A stretch of DNA of 64,000 nucleotides from Glebionis coronaria (GCA_025667525.1 CM046878.1:100269237-100333236), one strand, 5' to 3'; counted from the stretch's first letter, positions 1 to 19,680 are shown. Notes: generated by a model not told the origin, from the letters alone. Numbers and translations are program-made.

Positions 1-1511
1 GAGGTTGATGCTTGCTGTAAGTTTGCCATCAAGATATAGTTGGCATTCACCTCTTCTTCCTCGTCATATTCTGCAGCAGAAGCCATAAGATCAAATTCCT
101 CAGCTTGAAGTGGGATCCCTGCCTCTTCCTTTTGTGCTATGAGAAGCTGAGTCCGAAGATAAGCAGCATCCCTCTTCTTTTTGGTTGTGCAATCTCTAGC
201 ATAATGACCAAATCCCATGCAGTTGTAGCACTGAACCTGACGATTGTTGTTTCCATTTCTCGTACCAGTATTCTCAGCCCTTGCAGCCACAATGTTTCCC
301 ATCTGGTTACCAACCGCTGGCACAACTATTAACCCATTCTGATTACCCGCATTCAGAACACCCGGATTTTGACCACGGTTTTGACCATACTGATTTCCTG
401 CATTGCCCACGGTTTGCCCAGCATTCTGACCATACTGAGTCCCCGTGTTTCCAGCAACTACCAATTGGCGATCTTGATTCGCATTCATGAAAGGTTGAGC
501 AATCTGCCTATTTCTAGTGTTTGAGGAGATTCTCTGATTGTTGTTGGTGGGGTTAATGGTGAATTTGAATGCCTTTGCAAGTAGGGCAAGACCAGTATTA
601 ATAGCATGAGTAGGATCGGTGATATCATCAAAACAGGCAATGGGTTGTTGTAAGTAATTCATAGGAGCAGGATGTTGATATCCATAAGCGGTGAGTTGTT
701 GTTGTTGTTGTTGTGACAGGAAGTTACTTGATGAGGGTTGATGGTAGGGTACCATGGGATATGACATAGATGATGGAGAGTTTGCCATAAAAGCCAATGG
801 ATCTTGTGTCTTGGCACGTCTTTCTGCCCTAACTTCATTAGCTTCATCTTGATTCATCTTCAAATAGTCATAAACTTGAGTGTAGTCCACGACATGAAGA
901 TCCTTGGTTTGATTGACAAGAGTGACATATCGTGACCATTCTGAAGGAAGATTATCAAGAAATTTGATGTTGGCAGCAATTTGTGCAGGTTCATGTTTGT
1001 TTCTTCTAAGATGGTTCATGAGGGTTGAAAATCGATGACAATAAGGTTCAATTTGTTCCCCTTCAGTAGACGTAAATTTCTCCCATTCACGAAGCAACTT
1101 AGTTTCCTTTTCTTGTAAACCGATTTCACTGCCCTTCATCATTTTCTGAATCCTAAGCCACATCTCGTGTGCGGTTTCACAACTATCGACAGCAGCATAA
1201 ACATCTTCAGGAAGTCCCATAAGAATGACTTGAATTGCTTGATCATCAGCGTCGAGTTGTTTGGATTCAGCTTCATCCGTTTGCTCATGACTAGAGTCAG
1301 CTACTGGGTTAGCATTCGTAGGGTCCCCAGGCACAATAATTGTTCTTCTAACATACGAACCCTTTTGAATCGAGTTGACAATCAACTTTCCCAGAGGTTT
1401 ACATTTTGCATAACGAAGGAGACGACTAGCCCATGTAGTGTAGTTCTCCTTGGTAAGCATGGGTGAACGATTCTCAGTACCCGCAGCATAAATATCTTGT
1501 TGAGACATCAT
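1..1511 (-). CDS. Ty1/copia gag polyprotein, N-terminal part (runs off the left edge)
   Basis: An open frame starts at the double ATG at 1511/1508 and stays open to base 1, about 503 codons, so the C-terminus lies outside the window. The start follows from the Copia-type beginning (MMSQQDIYAAGTE) and the long leader before it. Gag forms the cytoplasmic virus-like particle of an LTR retrotransposon. The N-terminal half is a UBN2-type capsid region, followed by a glutamine run at about residues 265-272 and an Asn/Gly/Gln-rich linker. A CCHC zinc knuckle (CYNCMGFGHYARDC) sits at residues 428-441. No protease or pol is reached. The frame has no stop, so this copy may be fairly young. The family resembles Copia gags I recall from Asteraceae genomes (memory, not searched). 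Confidence 0.85.
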   Translation of the reverse strand, partial: MMSQQDIYAAGTENRSPMLTKENYTTWASRLLRYAKCKPLGKLIVNSIQKGSYVRRTIIVPGDPTNANPVADSSHEQTDEAESKQLDADDQAIQVILMGLPEDVYAAVDSCETAHEMWLRIQKMMKGSEIGLQEKETKLLREWEKFTSTEGEQIEPYCHRFSTLMNHLRRNKHEPAQIAANIKFLDNLPSEWSRYVTLVNQTKDLHVVDYTQVYDYLKMNQDEANEVRAERRAKTQDPLAFMANSPSSMSYPMVPYHQPSSSNFLSQQQQQQLTAYGYQHPAPMNYLQQPIACFDDITDPTHAINTGLALLAKAFKFTINPTNNNQRISSNTRNRQIAQPFMNANQDRQLVVAGNTGTQYGQNAGQTVGNAGNQYGQNRGQNPGVLNAGNQNGLIVVPAVGNQMGNIVAARAENTGTRNGNNNRQVQCYNCMGFGHYARDCTTKKKRDAAYLRTQLLIAQKEEAGIPLQAEEFDLMASAAEYDEEEEVNANYILMANLQQAST

Positions 1512-1822
1512 CGTAGAAGTCGTGTGAAAAACAGGATCTCAATTCGTAGAAAGCGTATGATGATGTTGAAATTCCGAAACTTCCGATTTTTTCTCAGTCC
1601 GACAATAAGTTCCTCAGTCCGACAAAACGGTAAGCTGAAAAATTCAGTATCGCCAAATTTTGAAATTGAGTTCGAGATAGCCAAAAACTAGTAGGGAAAA
1701 AATTTGATTTTACTAGACCTAAAAATTTTAACTCTTCGTGAAAACTATGCTCCGAGACGAGTCTAGATGGTGGCTAAGACTAAAAATTACTTGAACAAAA
1801 TTAAAAAAAAAACAGATCAAAG

Positions 1823-2132
1823 ACCCCGATCGTACTCAAATGATCGTACTCAGATCGTACCCAACGATCGTACTCAAGTGATCGTATTCCTATCGTACTC
1901 ACTGATCGTACTCCTATCGTACTCCCCCGATCGTACTCCCTATCGTATCCTAGATCGGACCCCCTGATCGTACTCAGCTATCGTGACCACTGATCGTACA
2001 CTGCAATCGTACTCAACGATCGTATTGAAGATCGTAAGTAGAGATCGCAGTCTAGATCGCAACGAGTGATCGTAGGATGGGATCGTGACTTTGGATCGCA
2101 AGTAGAAACCCCCAGGGTTTATGCGATCGCAA
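1823..2132. repeat. Short-unit array (GATCGTACTC) in the Copia leader
   Basis: Between gag and the primer-binding site the sequence becomes a run of degenerate 8-14 base units built on GATCGTACTC, with more than 20 copies of ATCGTA/ATCGCA/ATCGTG. The first half is the most regular and the copies drift toward 2100. It lies in what would be the 5' untranslated leader of the minus-strand element. The rest of the leader (1512-1822 and 2133-2357) shows no gene or clear motif. Confidence 0.85.
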
Positions 2133-2357
2133 CAATCAGATCGTACTTAAGGGAACAAAGTTACCACTTTTCTCGGATAGAACAAGAACAAAACAATTCG
2201 TGATTCGAAGCCTAAAAATGGATCAAACACCCAAAATTTTTGAGTTTTTAACCACAGCCATGAACTCAAATCACTACTACAACTACTTAGGAGAAGTATG
2301 AATCACGAAACACGAGAAAGACACGGACAACACCCGATAGCAATCCACGAATCCCTT

Positions 2358-2370
2358 GGCTCTGATACCA
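2358..2370 (-). other. Primer-binding site of the left Copia element
   Basis: On the minus strand this reads TGGTATCAGAGCC, complementary to the 3' end of plant initiator tRNA-Met and typical of Ty1/copia elements. It lies 10 bases inside the end of the LTR at 2381-2639, which fixes the orientation of the element as minus. Confidence 0.9.
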
Positions 2371-2380
2371 CTTTTTGGAA

Positions 2381-2639
2381 TGTAACACACGACTTATAAG
2401 AACAAGAAGTAGAGATGAAGAACAAGATTAAACCAAAAAAGAAATATTAGATTAGATGAAGGAAAAGAGAAAACAAGGTTGTGAATTCCTAGTGAGAGAA
2501 ACACATATGTTTCTCTCTCTACAAAACAAATGAAATGGAAAACACACCCAAAAATGAGGCTTAGGAGGCCTTTTATACTAAGTAGTAAGTGTTTAGGAGG
2601 CCTTCCTCATTTGTGTGTTCGGGACTAATTCCCGTTACA
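2381..2639 (-). repeat. 5' LTR of the left Copia element (259 bp)
   Basis: On the minus strand it begins TGTAACGGG and ends GTGTTACA, so it has TG...CA ends with short inverted repeats (TGTAAC/GTTACA), and the PBS follows. The partner 3' LTR lies beyond the left edge, so the target-site duplication cannot be checked; the outer flank on this side begins TAAAC. It contains a TATA box at 2571-2577 and a CT-rich segment near 2500-2520. Confidence 0.8.
2571..2577 (-). promoter_or_regulatory. TATA box in the left Copia LTR
   Basis: Minus-strand TATAAAAGG context, 62 bases inside the LTR's 5' end. This is a plausible core promoter for the genomic transcript that would encode the gag at 1-1511. Confidence 0.6.
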
Positions 2640-3050
2640 TAAACATTAATAACTAAGAACTCTCGACACCGTTGAATAGTATTTTACATGAGCTTCGCAA
2701 CGGTATATTATATGACCATCACTTTAAATACGGCTAACAATTTCATCTTATTGATTGTGTGAATGGTTTGCTTATTAGATTGTGCTTATTGAGTTGGTGT
2801 GTTTAAAGTTTTTAGATTATTGTGCTTATTGCTTAATTTTTATGTTTATTAGTTTTTGAATAAGTTGATTTTGGTAGATTAATATTGTTATAAAAAGTTG
2901 ATTTTAAATAGTTTGATTATTTAGTGTTCTTAAAAGTTTTTAAATTGTGTCTTATTAGCTTTTTCTAAAATTTGATTTGGTTTTAGTTTTGGTAAGTGCT
3001 TATTTGATTTTTGCTTATTTTAGTTTAATTCGGATTTTGAAAACCCTAAT
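2640..3050. other. T-rich non-coding stretch
   Basis: Strongly T-rich on the plus strand, with repeated short TTATT/TTTAG words and no frame with gene character. It leads directly into the degenerate repeat array that follows and may belong to the same unidentified element. Confidence 0.4.
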
Positions 3051-3684
3051 ATCCCGAATTACATGCAAAACCTTTTTATCCCGACTTGTGTACTGAATGC
3101 ATTATTCCGACTTAAGTAGCAAACTCTTTATTCCGACTTAGCTCGTTATTTTCCCTCTTAAACATTACACTGCATTCCGACTTAGGTGTGAACTCCATTT
3201 CCCGAATTAACATCAAAGGGCACATCCCGAATTAGGTCTTGGATCCTTTCATTCCGGATTAGTTCAAAGCAGGGGATTCCGAATTAAGTGTTGGACATTA
3301 TTCCGACTTAAGTCTAAGACAAGCACCCAGATTAAGTCACAAAGCTATATTCCGGATTAGGAGTGTGATGTGGATTCCGACTTAGGTGTGGGGCATGTGG
3401 ATTCTGAATTACTTCAAGAAGGTGTATTCCTGAACCGGAACATTGATTCCGGATTGGGTCAGGAAGTAGCAGATTCCGAATTAAGTCTGGAACACGGATT
3501 CCGGATTGTCTGTGGAACTTGTATTCCGAACTAGGTTGAAGATTGAGGATTCCGAACTTCATACAAATATCCATATTTCGACTTAAGTGTGAAGTGTTAT
3601 TCCGGATTAGGTTCATCACCTGTATTCCGACTTAGGTCAAATTTTGGCATTCCGACTTATGTTCAGTTCTTGTTTTCCGAATCA
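3051..3684 (+). repeat. Degenerate ATTCCGAMTTAGG array, about 25 units
   Basis: About 25 copies of a 13-14 base motif (ATTCCGACTTAGG, ATTCCGAATTAAG or ATTCCGGATTAGG) occur at roughly 25-30 base spacing with diverged linkers. The motif core is much better conserved than the linkers, unlike a simple minisatellite. The TTCCGAAT/TTCCGGAT alternation is also the core of the array at 62396-63010, in opposite orientation. Confidence 0.8.
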
Positions 3685-5191
3685 TTTTCAAACCTAATTT
3701 TTTTCGCCGATTTTACTTAGTTTATTTTTAAAAGTGTTTTGTCCTCGTTATTTTCAAGTTTACGTTTTTATAAAATTTACAAAGTTTTAAGTTTTCAAAT
3801 TTGCTTTTTATCCGGTTTAATTTTCGTCATTTATCTTTTAAGTCTTAATTTTTAATGTAACTTTTAAAGCTTTTATTTTTACTCAACGACGTTTATATTT
3901 TCACTTTATTTTAAAATAGATAATTATTTTTAGTTATTTTCACTTTAATCTACTTTGCAGCATTCATTCTGGAAAAGCAATCAAGGTTAGACATTCTTCT
4001 TTATTTTTAATAGCTTTTACGTTTACGATATTTGTAGACTTATAAAATCAAGCGCCCCCTTCTAGTGACCAACACCAATGATTCCACCATAAACCATGAT
4101 CAATTCGAATTTAATCGAGTACGAACAACACTTCAAAGAGTACACAAAAGCTTCATATTAGGCTACAGTCCAACCCATTGGTGTTTTAGGGTTTTTCTTT
4201 GTTTCCTGTCTTTATTTAAATAAACTACTGTAACCCTAACAAGACAGTTTTCAATTTAATAGAAGTTAAACCATTGGTCTTTGAGTTGTCATGTTTTACC
4301 CTAATAATCGGTATACATCCGAATCAACGGTTGTTGGAAGGAATAGTTTCTGGTATTCATTAGAATCAATAAATCTAATTTATTTATCTTGTTTCTAGTC
4401 TACATCAACGATGAACCTATCTTGCATTGTGCAAGTAAATTGGACAAGACAATTGTGAAGAAAACCACGTAATCTAGCAGAAAAACTTGATATGAGCGAA
4501 TAAGAACACCTATTCCTCTCTCTACAGAGTCTACAAAGAAACACGACAAAAACATAACCATACTCATGACATCAACAAAAACCAAGTTTAGAAAGACCTG
4601 AATAAATCAAGAAGCACTACTAGCATAGAAGATGATAAACTAATGCCCTAAAACCAACAAAATCCTGAAAAAACACAAGAAATAATCTTATCACACCCTT
4701 CATTATGGTACCGGCTTATCAAGTAAATACTACTGAAAATAATGAAATGACCACAGACAACACAACAATCGCATCATACGACAAGCAGCCATAGGGATAT
4801 GAGCAACTTGTTACGAGTTATGTATTTAAACAATATTTAATAATAGTGGATCAGGGAAGAACATACCATGAAAATCCTAATATCTGGGACCTACAAAACC
4901 ATAAGTGAACGTTTTGCTCATGATAAATAGGTTTGCTATCAAAACTAGATTGTTACTGAAATGAGAAGTTACCCAGAAGATCATTGTATCATTTATCGGA
5001 ATCTAACTAGCCAATAATAGCATGTCATAGTTTCTCCAAACTGCAGAGCAATAACTAAAAGGATCCGCATACATAACACATAGCTTTCAAACAGGAATCA
5101 GATTATATTACCTGAAATCAGATATCCCCCGAGCTCCATAAAATAATAATACCAGATTGAAATTTCTAGTACCTAAGAATGCATAGACCAA
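3685..5191. other. AT-rich non-coding stretch between elements
   Basis: The segment to about 3960 is T-rich and ends in a pyrimidine tract with TTTGCAG, like the 3' end of an intron. From 4000 to 5191 the sequence is ordinary AT-rich DNA with no frame above about 60 codons that looks real. It may contain an unrecognised old retroelement end. No gene is claimed. Confidence 0.4.
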
Positions 5192-5358
5192 TGTTGGAGA
5201 ATTCATGAGCTCTAGATGTGGCTGGAAGGCGTGTTGCTAGAAATCAGGAAGTCAAGTCCTAGTTGGAGCGGGAGTCCAACTCGACCTATTCTATAGTATT
5301 TAGGATAGACTACATGTAATCATAGTTATAGTCTAACGCGTCTAGGTTAGTCTATATA
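5192..5358 (+). repeat. 5' LTR of the plus-strand Copia element, left part
   Basis: Begins TGTTGGAGAATTC, a Copia-like LTR start, and is cut after 167 bases by the Tekay-type element. The LTR resumes at 51904 and ends at 52050 directly before a tRNA-Met primer-binding site. Joined, the LTR would be about 314 bp, a normal Copia length. The junction carries the five bases ATATA that recur at 51899-51903. Confidence 0.75.
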
Positions 5359-10322
<4,964 letters not shown>

Positions 10323-10448
10323 ATGGGGAGTCTCAGTTTTGCTTATGACATGAGAGAAGTTAACAATGGTCACATATCAACTCTAAACAGAATTCTGGAG
10401 AGAGATGCTTCTCCTTCTTCTCCCTAGGTACTTTGCATAACATCCATC
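10323..10448 (+). pseudogene. Fragment resembling plant BRCA2 (DNA-binding region), in Helitron 1
   Basis: One frame reads EVNNGHISTLNRILERD then ASPSSP, a TAG at 10425-10427, and VLCITSI. This resembles the conserved plant BRCA2 segment where the helical domain meets the first OB fold, with the same EVN.GH...I.RIL..DASPSS...VLCI pattern as I remember it. BRCA2 loads RAD51 on single-stranded DNA during recombination. This piece has an in-frame stop and no flanking BRCA2 exons I could recognise, so it is a dead captured fragment. The assignment rests on recalled similarity and needs a protein search. Confidence 0.5.
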
Positions 10449-11396
10449 CAGCTAAAATGTAACGCAAAGTCAGATTGTAAAGACCCTTGGTGTTTCTGAT
10501 AGACGTCGCAGTCGAATGCAGGTCTCTTATCTCGAGACACTATCGCGGAAGGCCCGTCTCCTAAAATCAGTGCTGCTTTCGCATAAGGCGCACTACATTG
10601 GTAGGAACACCTTATAATCAATTGTCATGTACCATCCCTTGACCAGGTACTCACATGTTCACTTTTATATTACTGAAATTTCAAACGTCGGTTTTTTAAT
10701 TAATGGGTTTAGAAGTATATATATGTATGCAGATGATTGTACTATTGAAAAAAGTCCCTACAGCAGCGTTGCTATCTCAGCCGAAGCGTAAGAGGAGTTC
10801 TGTCAAGAAGTTAGCACGTGTTTAAAGAACCTTTGTAACGGTAAATGTTTCGGCTCTAACTCTTGTAAATGCATGCAGCTAAAATCACTGCCTAGGCTTT
10901 TAGACAATAATAGTTATTCTCAATCACCGTTCCCGGTAAATGATATAGACATTGAGGAATGTTTACTTGCGTTCTTCATATCTCAATCCACAAGTGTTAC
11001 TGTCGGGCATTGACTGTCGCTTCTACTCGATGAGTTTTCGCTTAGGTGTGGTTTTATTGAAGTATTAAACTTGAAACGAATAGTTGTTTTTTCTTTGATA
11101 CAATATTATTCGTCATTTAGTTTAACGAGCAAAACATAGCAGACACATTTGCAATCATCAGTGCATATTCATGTGGGAAACAGCTCAATGCATTTGGTTG
11201 TTGGCAGGTTAAACGGATAAACATTTCCCTAATAATTTATATTATGGCATTTATGGTTTCTTGTGATGTTAGTCGCTTTTTTGTTTGCACATAATGTTAT
11301 GTTATCATGTTTATGTACTACTCACTTAAATGTTAAGCAGTGATTACACATTAGTAGTTACCAAGAAAACAGAACCTAGATATCCTATAACAGGCC
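10449..11396. other. Helitron 1 interior between the two captured fragments
   Basis: Somewhat more GC-rich than the surrounding DNA. Lys/Arg-rich coding-like text occurs near 10740-10830, and further exon-like sequence near 10880-11040. I do not recognise a family. It may continue the gene capture to its left. Confidence 0.35.
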
Positions 11397-11605
11397 TATG
11401 AGATAGAAGAAATCAGACATAAAGTGACAGAGCTATGTGAATCAAAAGAGAATTTTTTTATTATTATTTTTTTTTAGAAGCACGAAACAGAAAGCTGGCC
11501 AATGATAGCTCATATGCCAAAGGATTAGCATCTGCTACCGTAGTTGAGCTTAAAGCTCTATCTGAAGAAGTAGCTAAATTAATGAATCAAAACAAGAAAC
11601 TATTA
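11397..11605 (+). pseudogene. Fragment resembling the stalk of a KIN-7 kinesin, in Helitron 1
   Basis: Two blocks in one strand read YEIEEIRHKVTELCESKEN (11397-11453) and, after a T-rich stretch ending in AG, EARNRKLAND (from 11477) and SSYAKGLASA...VELKALSEEVAKLMNQNKKL (to about 11605). The second block is very like the conserved coiled-coil segment of plant KIN-7 (mitochondria-targeted, MKRP/KIN-7D type) kinesins as I remember them, and the first block fits just before it. The T-rich gap looks like an intron remnant with its acceptor. The motor domain is absent, so this is a captured piece of a host gene. Confidence 0.65.
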
Positions 11606-13085
11606 GGATATGTCCTGTATGCATTGTCTAAAAATTAGGATATGATTATTCTATCACTTCATCTAATTTATCTCTTGAATTTTAATAAACTTATGCAGCA
11701 TGTTAGGCGGGCAATTATTTTGGCTTTGAGAAGGGTCTCTTTCCAGAACTTGTCACTTCTTTATGATCATACATTTATTAAGGTAAAGTTATACAATTCA
11801 CTGACTTGTGACAGCGCTTTGCTGAGTTTCTATAGCATCAGTTGTGTATTAGTGAGGTACAAAATCAAACGATATTAGATGCTTTGCTGAGTTTCTATAG
11901 CATCAGTTGTTTCATTCGCGTTCCGCAAAAGAGCCGTAATCTTACTTTAAGTTTATATGTCATTGTATAGCTTCGATATGCATATAGTTAATCATCTTAC
12001 TCTTAGGGAGCGTTTGGCTAAACTAACATACTTCTTTTTGTACATGACGTTGGCATTGGTGGTAGGTACATCAGTTTTCTATGTTGAATATATGTTAATG
12101 GTGGCAATCTTTTTTCTAATGGGTTGTTTCTTCTGTTTTATTATTTCTAATGGGTGTAACTAAAATAGGAAAAGAAACAGCTAAATCAGAAAACATTCAA
12201 CCCACTAACTAATGAATGGGTCAATATGGGTATTTTCCATATAGTATTTGTTGATTAGGAGTTGTTGTACATGGATTTTTAAGAGATGTTTATTATAATA
12301 GGACGGTCGGGTATCATCTAGAATTTGGTGGATGTGAGTATCGTTTTTTTTCCTAATTTCATTTCATCTCTTTTGGCCACTGTCATTTACACTTTATTTC
12401 TGTTTGTATGCAGGAAAAAAAGTATGGCTCTCAATGCATCGTATTTCTCAAAAACGTGAGGCTATTTTGTTATATCCATTAAGGTTGGCTATTTTGTTAT
12501 ATCTATTAAGGTTTGTCTATCTTCTACTTACTTTTGATAAATTGTACAGTTGTTGTGATGTATCTATTCAATGCTGAATATGGAAAAACTACAGGCTAAC
12601 TGTGTTGATCTCCACTGCTACTGTTGAGGCTGTGTTTGCTTCTGAAGTTAAGAAGCTTCAGTTAAAGCAATTCAAATCAATGGAGCAAGTGATTCTTGAG
12701 CCATTTGAGCGAGACCGTGGCTGTGTTGTTGGAGCCTACGTATTGTCAAGAAACCAAAATATATTATACTAACTGATTGCTCTTCTGAACTATATATAGG
12801 TTTCCTCCCACTGTTGCCAATGTAAATTGAGCACTTTTGTTATTTATATTTCATCTCTTTCTTTTGGTAACACTTTCATACATAAAAATCATATCCGAAT
12901 GGAGAAAGAGGTGTCACTCTCAGGCGTGGTGATGTCTTATGGCTGAATACCAGCGAAGAAGATGGTGTGATTTTCTTCTAACATTTTAAAAAGTCAAAAC
13001 ACATTTTGCGGAACTGAAAAAAGAACCACCGTCACTAGCAAAGTTTAAATGAGATATGATATAAATGAGAGTATAGTTGTGGGGT
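11606..13085. other. Helitron 1 interior: unassigned, with exon-like pieces and small duplications
   Basis: A 30-base segment starting GCTTTGCTGAG is repeated about 65 bases apart (about 11816 and 11881), and a 25-base segment is duplicated at about 12460-12511. A plus-strand frame near 12590-12750 (containing [19 protein letters not shown]) and one at 12900-12970 look exon-like. I do not recognise either. Confidence 0.35.
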
Positions 13086-13549
13086 CAATGTTTTGAGGCT
13101 CGGTTTTTAAATTGACGTGGTCGAGTCATCGACTCCGGGTTAACCGGAGTCGATCTGGGTCAACCCGGGTCGACCTGGGTCACCTCGGGTTGATCTGGGT
13201 CAACCCGGGTTAACCCAGTTTTCTAAAAAATGTAAATTTTTTCATATTTTTAAGAATTAACAAAACTTATATATAAAAATCATAAAAACTTTAGTATATT
13301 GAATATATAAATTGTTTTATTAATTAATATAATATGTATAGCTGAAATTATGTCGCAAATACATAAAATTTACAAATAAATTTTTCTATAAAAATCTGAA
13401 AAAATCGACAACCGGTCGGCTGTCAAGAACCGGGTTAATCCGGGGTATCTCAAACTCGGCGGGTTTAACCGGGTTTCGAAAATATAAAACCCGGGTCGAT
13501 ATGAATCAGACCGAAATCGAGTCACGTTTTCCCGGGTTAAAAAACATTG
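13086..13549. mobile_element. MITE-like element with CAATGTTTT termini
   Basis: It begins CAATGTTTTGAGGCTCGG and its reverse complement begins CAATGTTTTTTAACCCGG. Both end regions are rich in CCCGGGT/GGGTCAAC words and the centre is AT-rich, giving a foldback-like layout. I could not find a clean target-site duplication: the left flank TGTGGGGT and right flank GTGGTGGT match poorly. It is probably a short hAT-like or foldback element inserted in Helitron 1. Confidence 0.5.
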
Positions 13550-14426
13550 GTGGTGGTGACTTGTGCTCATTGTTGACCGTGGGGGTTTCTACAAGCAAAA
13601 TTCCACTTGCTCTCATTTCCTATATAAAAAAGTGCATTGACGCATATGATGTATAAGTTGTAATTGAGGGAGTAACAAAAATGACCGGTCACCTTAACAT
13701 TAATAACTTGATTCAACAAAATAAAAGTTTAGTAAATTATTTTGATAAAGTTTAAGTAAGTTTGTATAATAATTTTTATAAATATCTAACTGAAAGGTTT
13801 TAAGTATCACTTAATGCATTTGAAAAATTAGAATCTTTTTAGCTAAAAATCTTATGTACTTGTGTTAATCCGTTCATGTTGTTAGTATCAAATTTCAAAT
13901 TATTATGTGTAGTTTTTTGTATAAGGATATTAGAAAATTGCGATTTTTACGAGATATTTTTACATGAATTGCTATGTGCTTCTTACCTATACAGTTAGAT
14001 CTGTAACATGAATAGAATATTTTCGGTAACTAAAAACCGCATTCTTTTCCAATGCAAAAATAATATTTAATTAACTCTCATATGTTTTATAACACCTTTC
14101 TTTTGTTGCACATCGGGTAAAATAAGAATGTGCAAAGCTCTTTGTCTAAAAACCACAACAACACAATTGAATAACGATCAAAGTAATAAACGCAAAACTA
14201 TCATATGTATTCCAACTATTATGTTAGTTGAGAGGATTGGGTAATAGTCAAAACGATGTAGGTACATGTCTTATTGATTGACTCAAAAATTCATTGGCTA
14301 TGCCATTGTAAAAATAACAAAACTATGTAAGTAATGCGTATTCTTTGACATTGTATTCATACTAATAAACATATTTTGATAGTGGTTGCTGAATCTCTAT
14401 CTTTGATAACAGATTGCAGTGCTAGA

Positions 14427-14841
14427 CAATGTTGCCAATATCGGTCATCGCGGCTATATATCGATGATTTTTTGGTTGGTGGCGGTTCACCTCAAGGCCA
14501 TGCAACGTATCGGTCGAACATGGCGTTTTGGCCAAACAACGGTTAAAATCGGCCAAAATTGGTCAAAATCGATGAAAACCACTAAAAGGACAATAAGAAC
14601 ATTAACAATATTATTACAAATATATAAATATTGCATATTTGTATCAAATAGATATTAAAAATAATGATAAAAAAATAAAAATAATTATAATATATATAAC
14701 ATAATGATAAAAGTATATAACATAAGGATAAAAAAATTAAAAATTTATAATTAGGGTACCCGCCGAGAAATCGATATATCGCTGCCAATACCGATATATC
14801 ATTTGGCGATGATCGACCGCCGACTGATATTCCCAACTTTG
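14427..14841. mobile_element. MITE-like element with 27-bp imperfect inverted ends
   Basis: The left end CAATGTTGCCAATATCGG and the right end, read as reverse complement, CAAAGTTGGGAATATCAG pair over about 27 bases with a few mismatches, including a shared GCGG. The centre is AT-rich and codes for nothing. Flanks are GTGCTAGA and GTGCATAA, a possible but imperfect 8-bp duplication of hAT type. It lies inside Helitron 1. Confidence 0.55.
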
Positions 14842-15980
14842 GTGCATAAAACTATAAAATGTTGCATTATTTATCATCTTAGATTTAAAGTTTACAGGTT
14901 TGTAATCTGTGATAATCGTATAATTACAATATAAATTATTTTTTGTTAACTGTACTAAATGAATGTTTAAAGGATAATGTGGACAAGGTTATGGTTGTTT
15001 CTTCTGCATTTCCTATTTTCCTAAATCCTAAATGGCCCTCGGGTTAGGAAATGAATGAAAGTTACTGGGAGTACATGCAATCGACTATTTTGACGGTTAA
15101 TTGAATGATGATTAAGGGTCTAATTAGGTTTCAAAAGGAGAGTGAGAGGATTTATTTTATACCAGTGGCCATCAAACAAAATCATCTCAAGATGGTTTAA
15201 ATTAGGAAGACATGATTTGCCTAAAGATAAAATATTCGGATCTAGAACACATTAGAAGTACTAAAATATTTGATACATACATGATATAATAAATGATTCT
15301 ATATAAATTTGTTGAAGTGAGAGATTTTAAGAGGATTAATCCTAATCTCATTGTATATTTGGCTCCAAAAATCATATTTGGTCTCAAATTTGGTGGATAA
15401 AAGACATCACAAGCCCTTGAATCAGTATATTAGAGATTTAAAGGCCTCTACGTAGAGGTAACATGTTTTCCCTTTATTATTTTGTCTTCGAACATTGTGA
15501 AAGAAGTTGGAAACGTATGTGGGTCGGACTGTTGGTGCAACATGTTAAACTGGGTGGGGTTGACGTGCAAGTACTTTCATGAACGTTTTAATATTTAACA
15601 TAAATGATATGTTAATCCTTTTAGTTTTTAACCACTATTAGTAAAGTATTTTGATGTATCTATCATGTATAATTTTCATTAGAGTTAATACAAATTCTAT
15701 ACTTTTACTCAAAAAAACAAAAAAATTATACTTCGTAATATAACCAATCTAAATATTTTGATGTGTTCTCGAGTATAATTTTTATTATAGTCAATGCGAA
15801 TTCTAAGAACACTTCTAAAAAATACATAGTATTATAACAAACTAAAACAATTTTTTTACACCAATAATGCTTAATAAAACTGACGAAACAAGAGAAACAA
15901 TGTAATACCCGTAAATGCACATTACAAACATATATTTACCAAGTAAAATAAAATAAAATAAAACGACAATCAAAAGTCAT
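14842..15980. other. Helitron 1 right interior, AT-rich, no gene seen
   Basis: AT-rich DNA without coding signal between the second MITE-like insertion and the Helitron 3' hairpin. Confidence 0.5.
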
Positions 15981-16010
15981 ACCCGTCCATTGGACGGGTT
16001 TTGCCACTAG
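15981..16010 (+). other. Helitron 1 terminal hairpin and CTAG end
   Basis: ACCCGTCCA and TGGACGGGT can pair around a single T. TTTGCCA and CTAG follow, then the host T. This fits the hairpin-plus-CTRR terminus needed for Helitron 3' end recognition. Confidence 0.85.
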
Positions 16011-19661
<3,651 letters not shown>

Positions 19662-19680
19662 GATTGGTATCCAGAGCTCA
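19662..19680 (+). other. Primer-binding site of the Tekay element
   Basis: GATTGGTATCCAGAGCTCA follows the LTR end directly. It matches the TGGTATCAGAGC type (initiator tRNA-Met) with one extra C, which may be a mutation. Confidence 0.75.
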
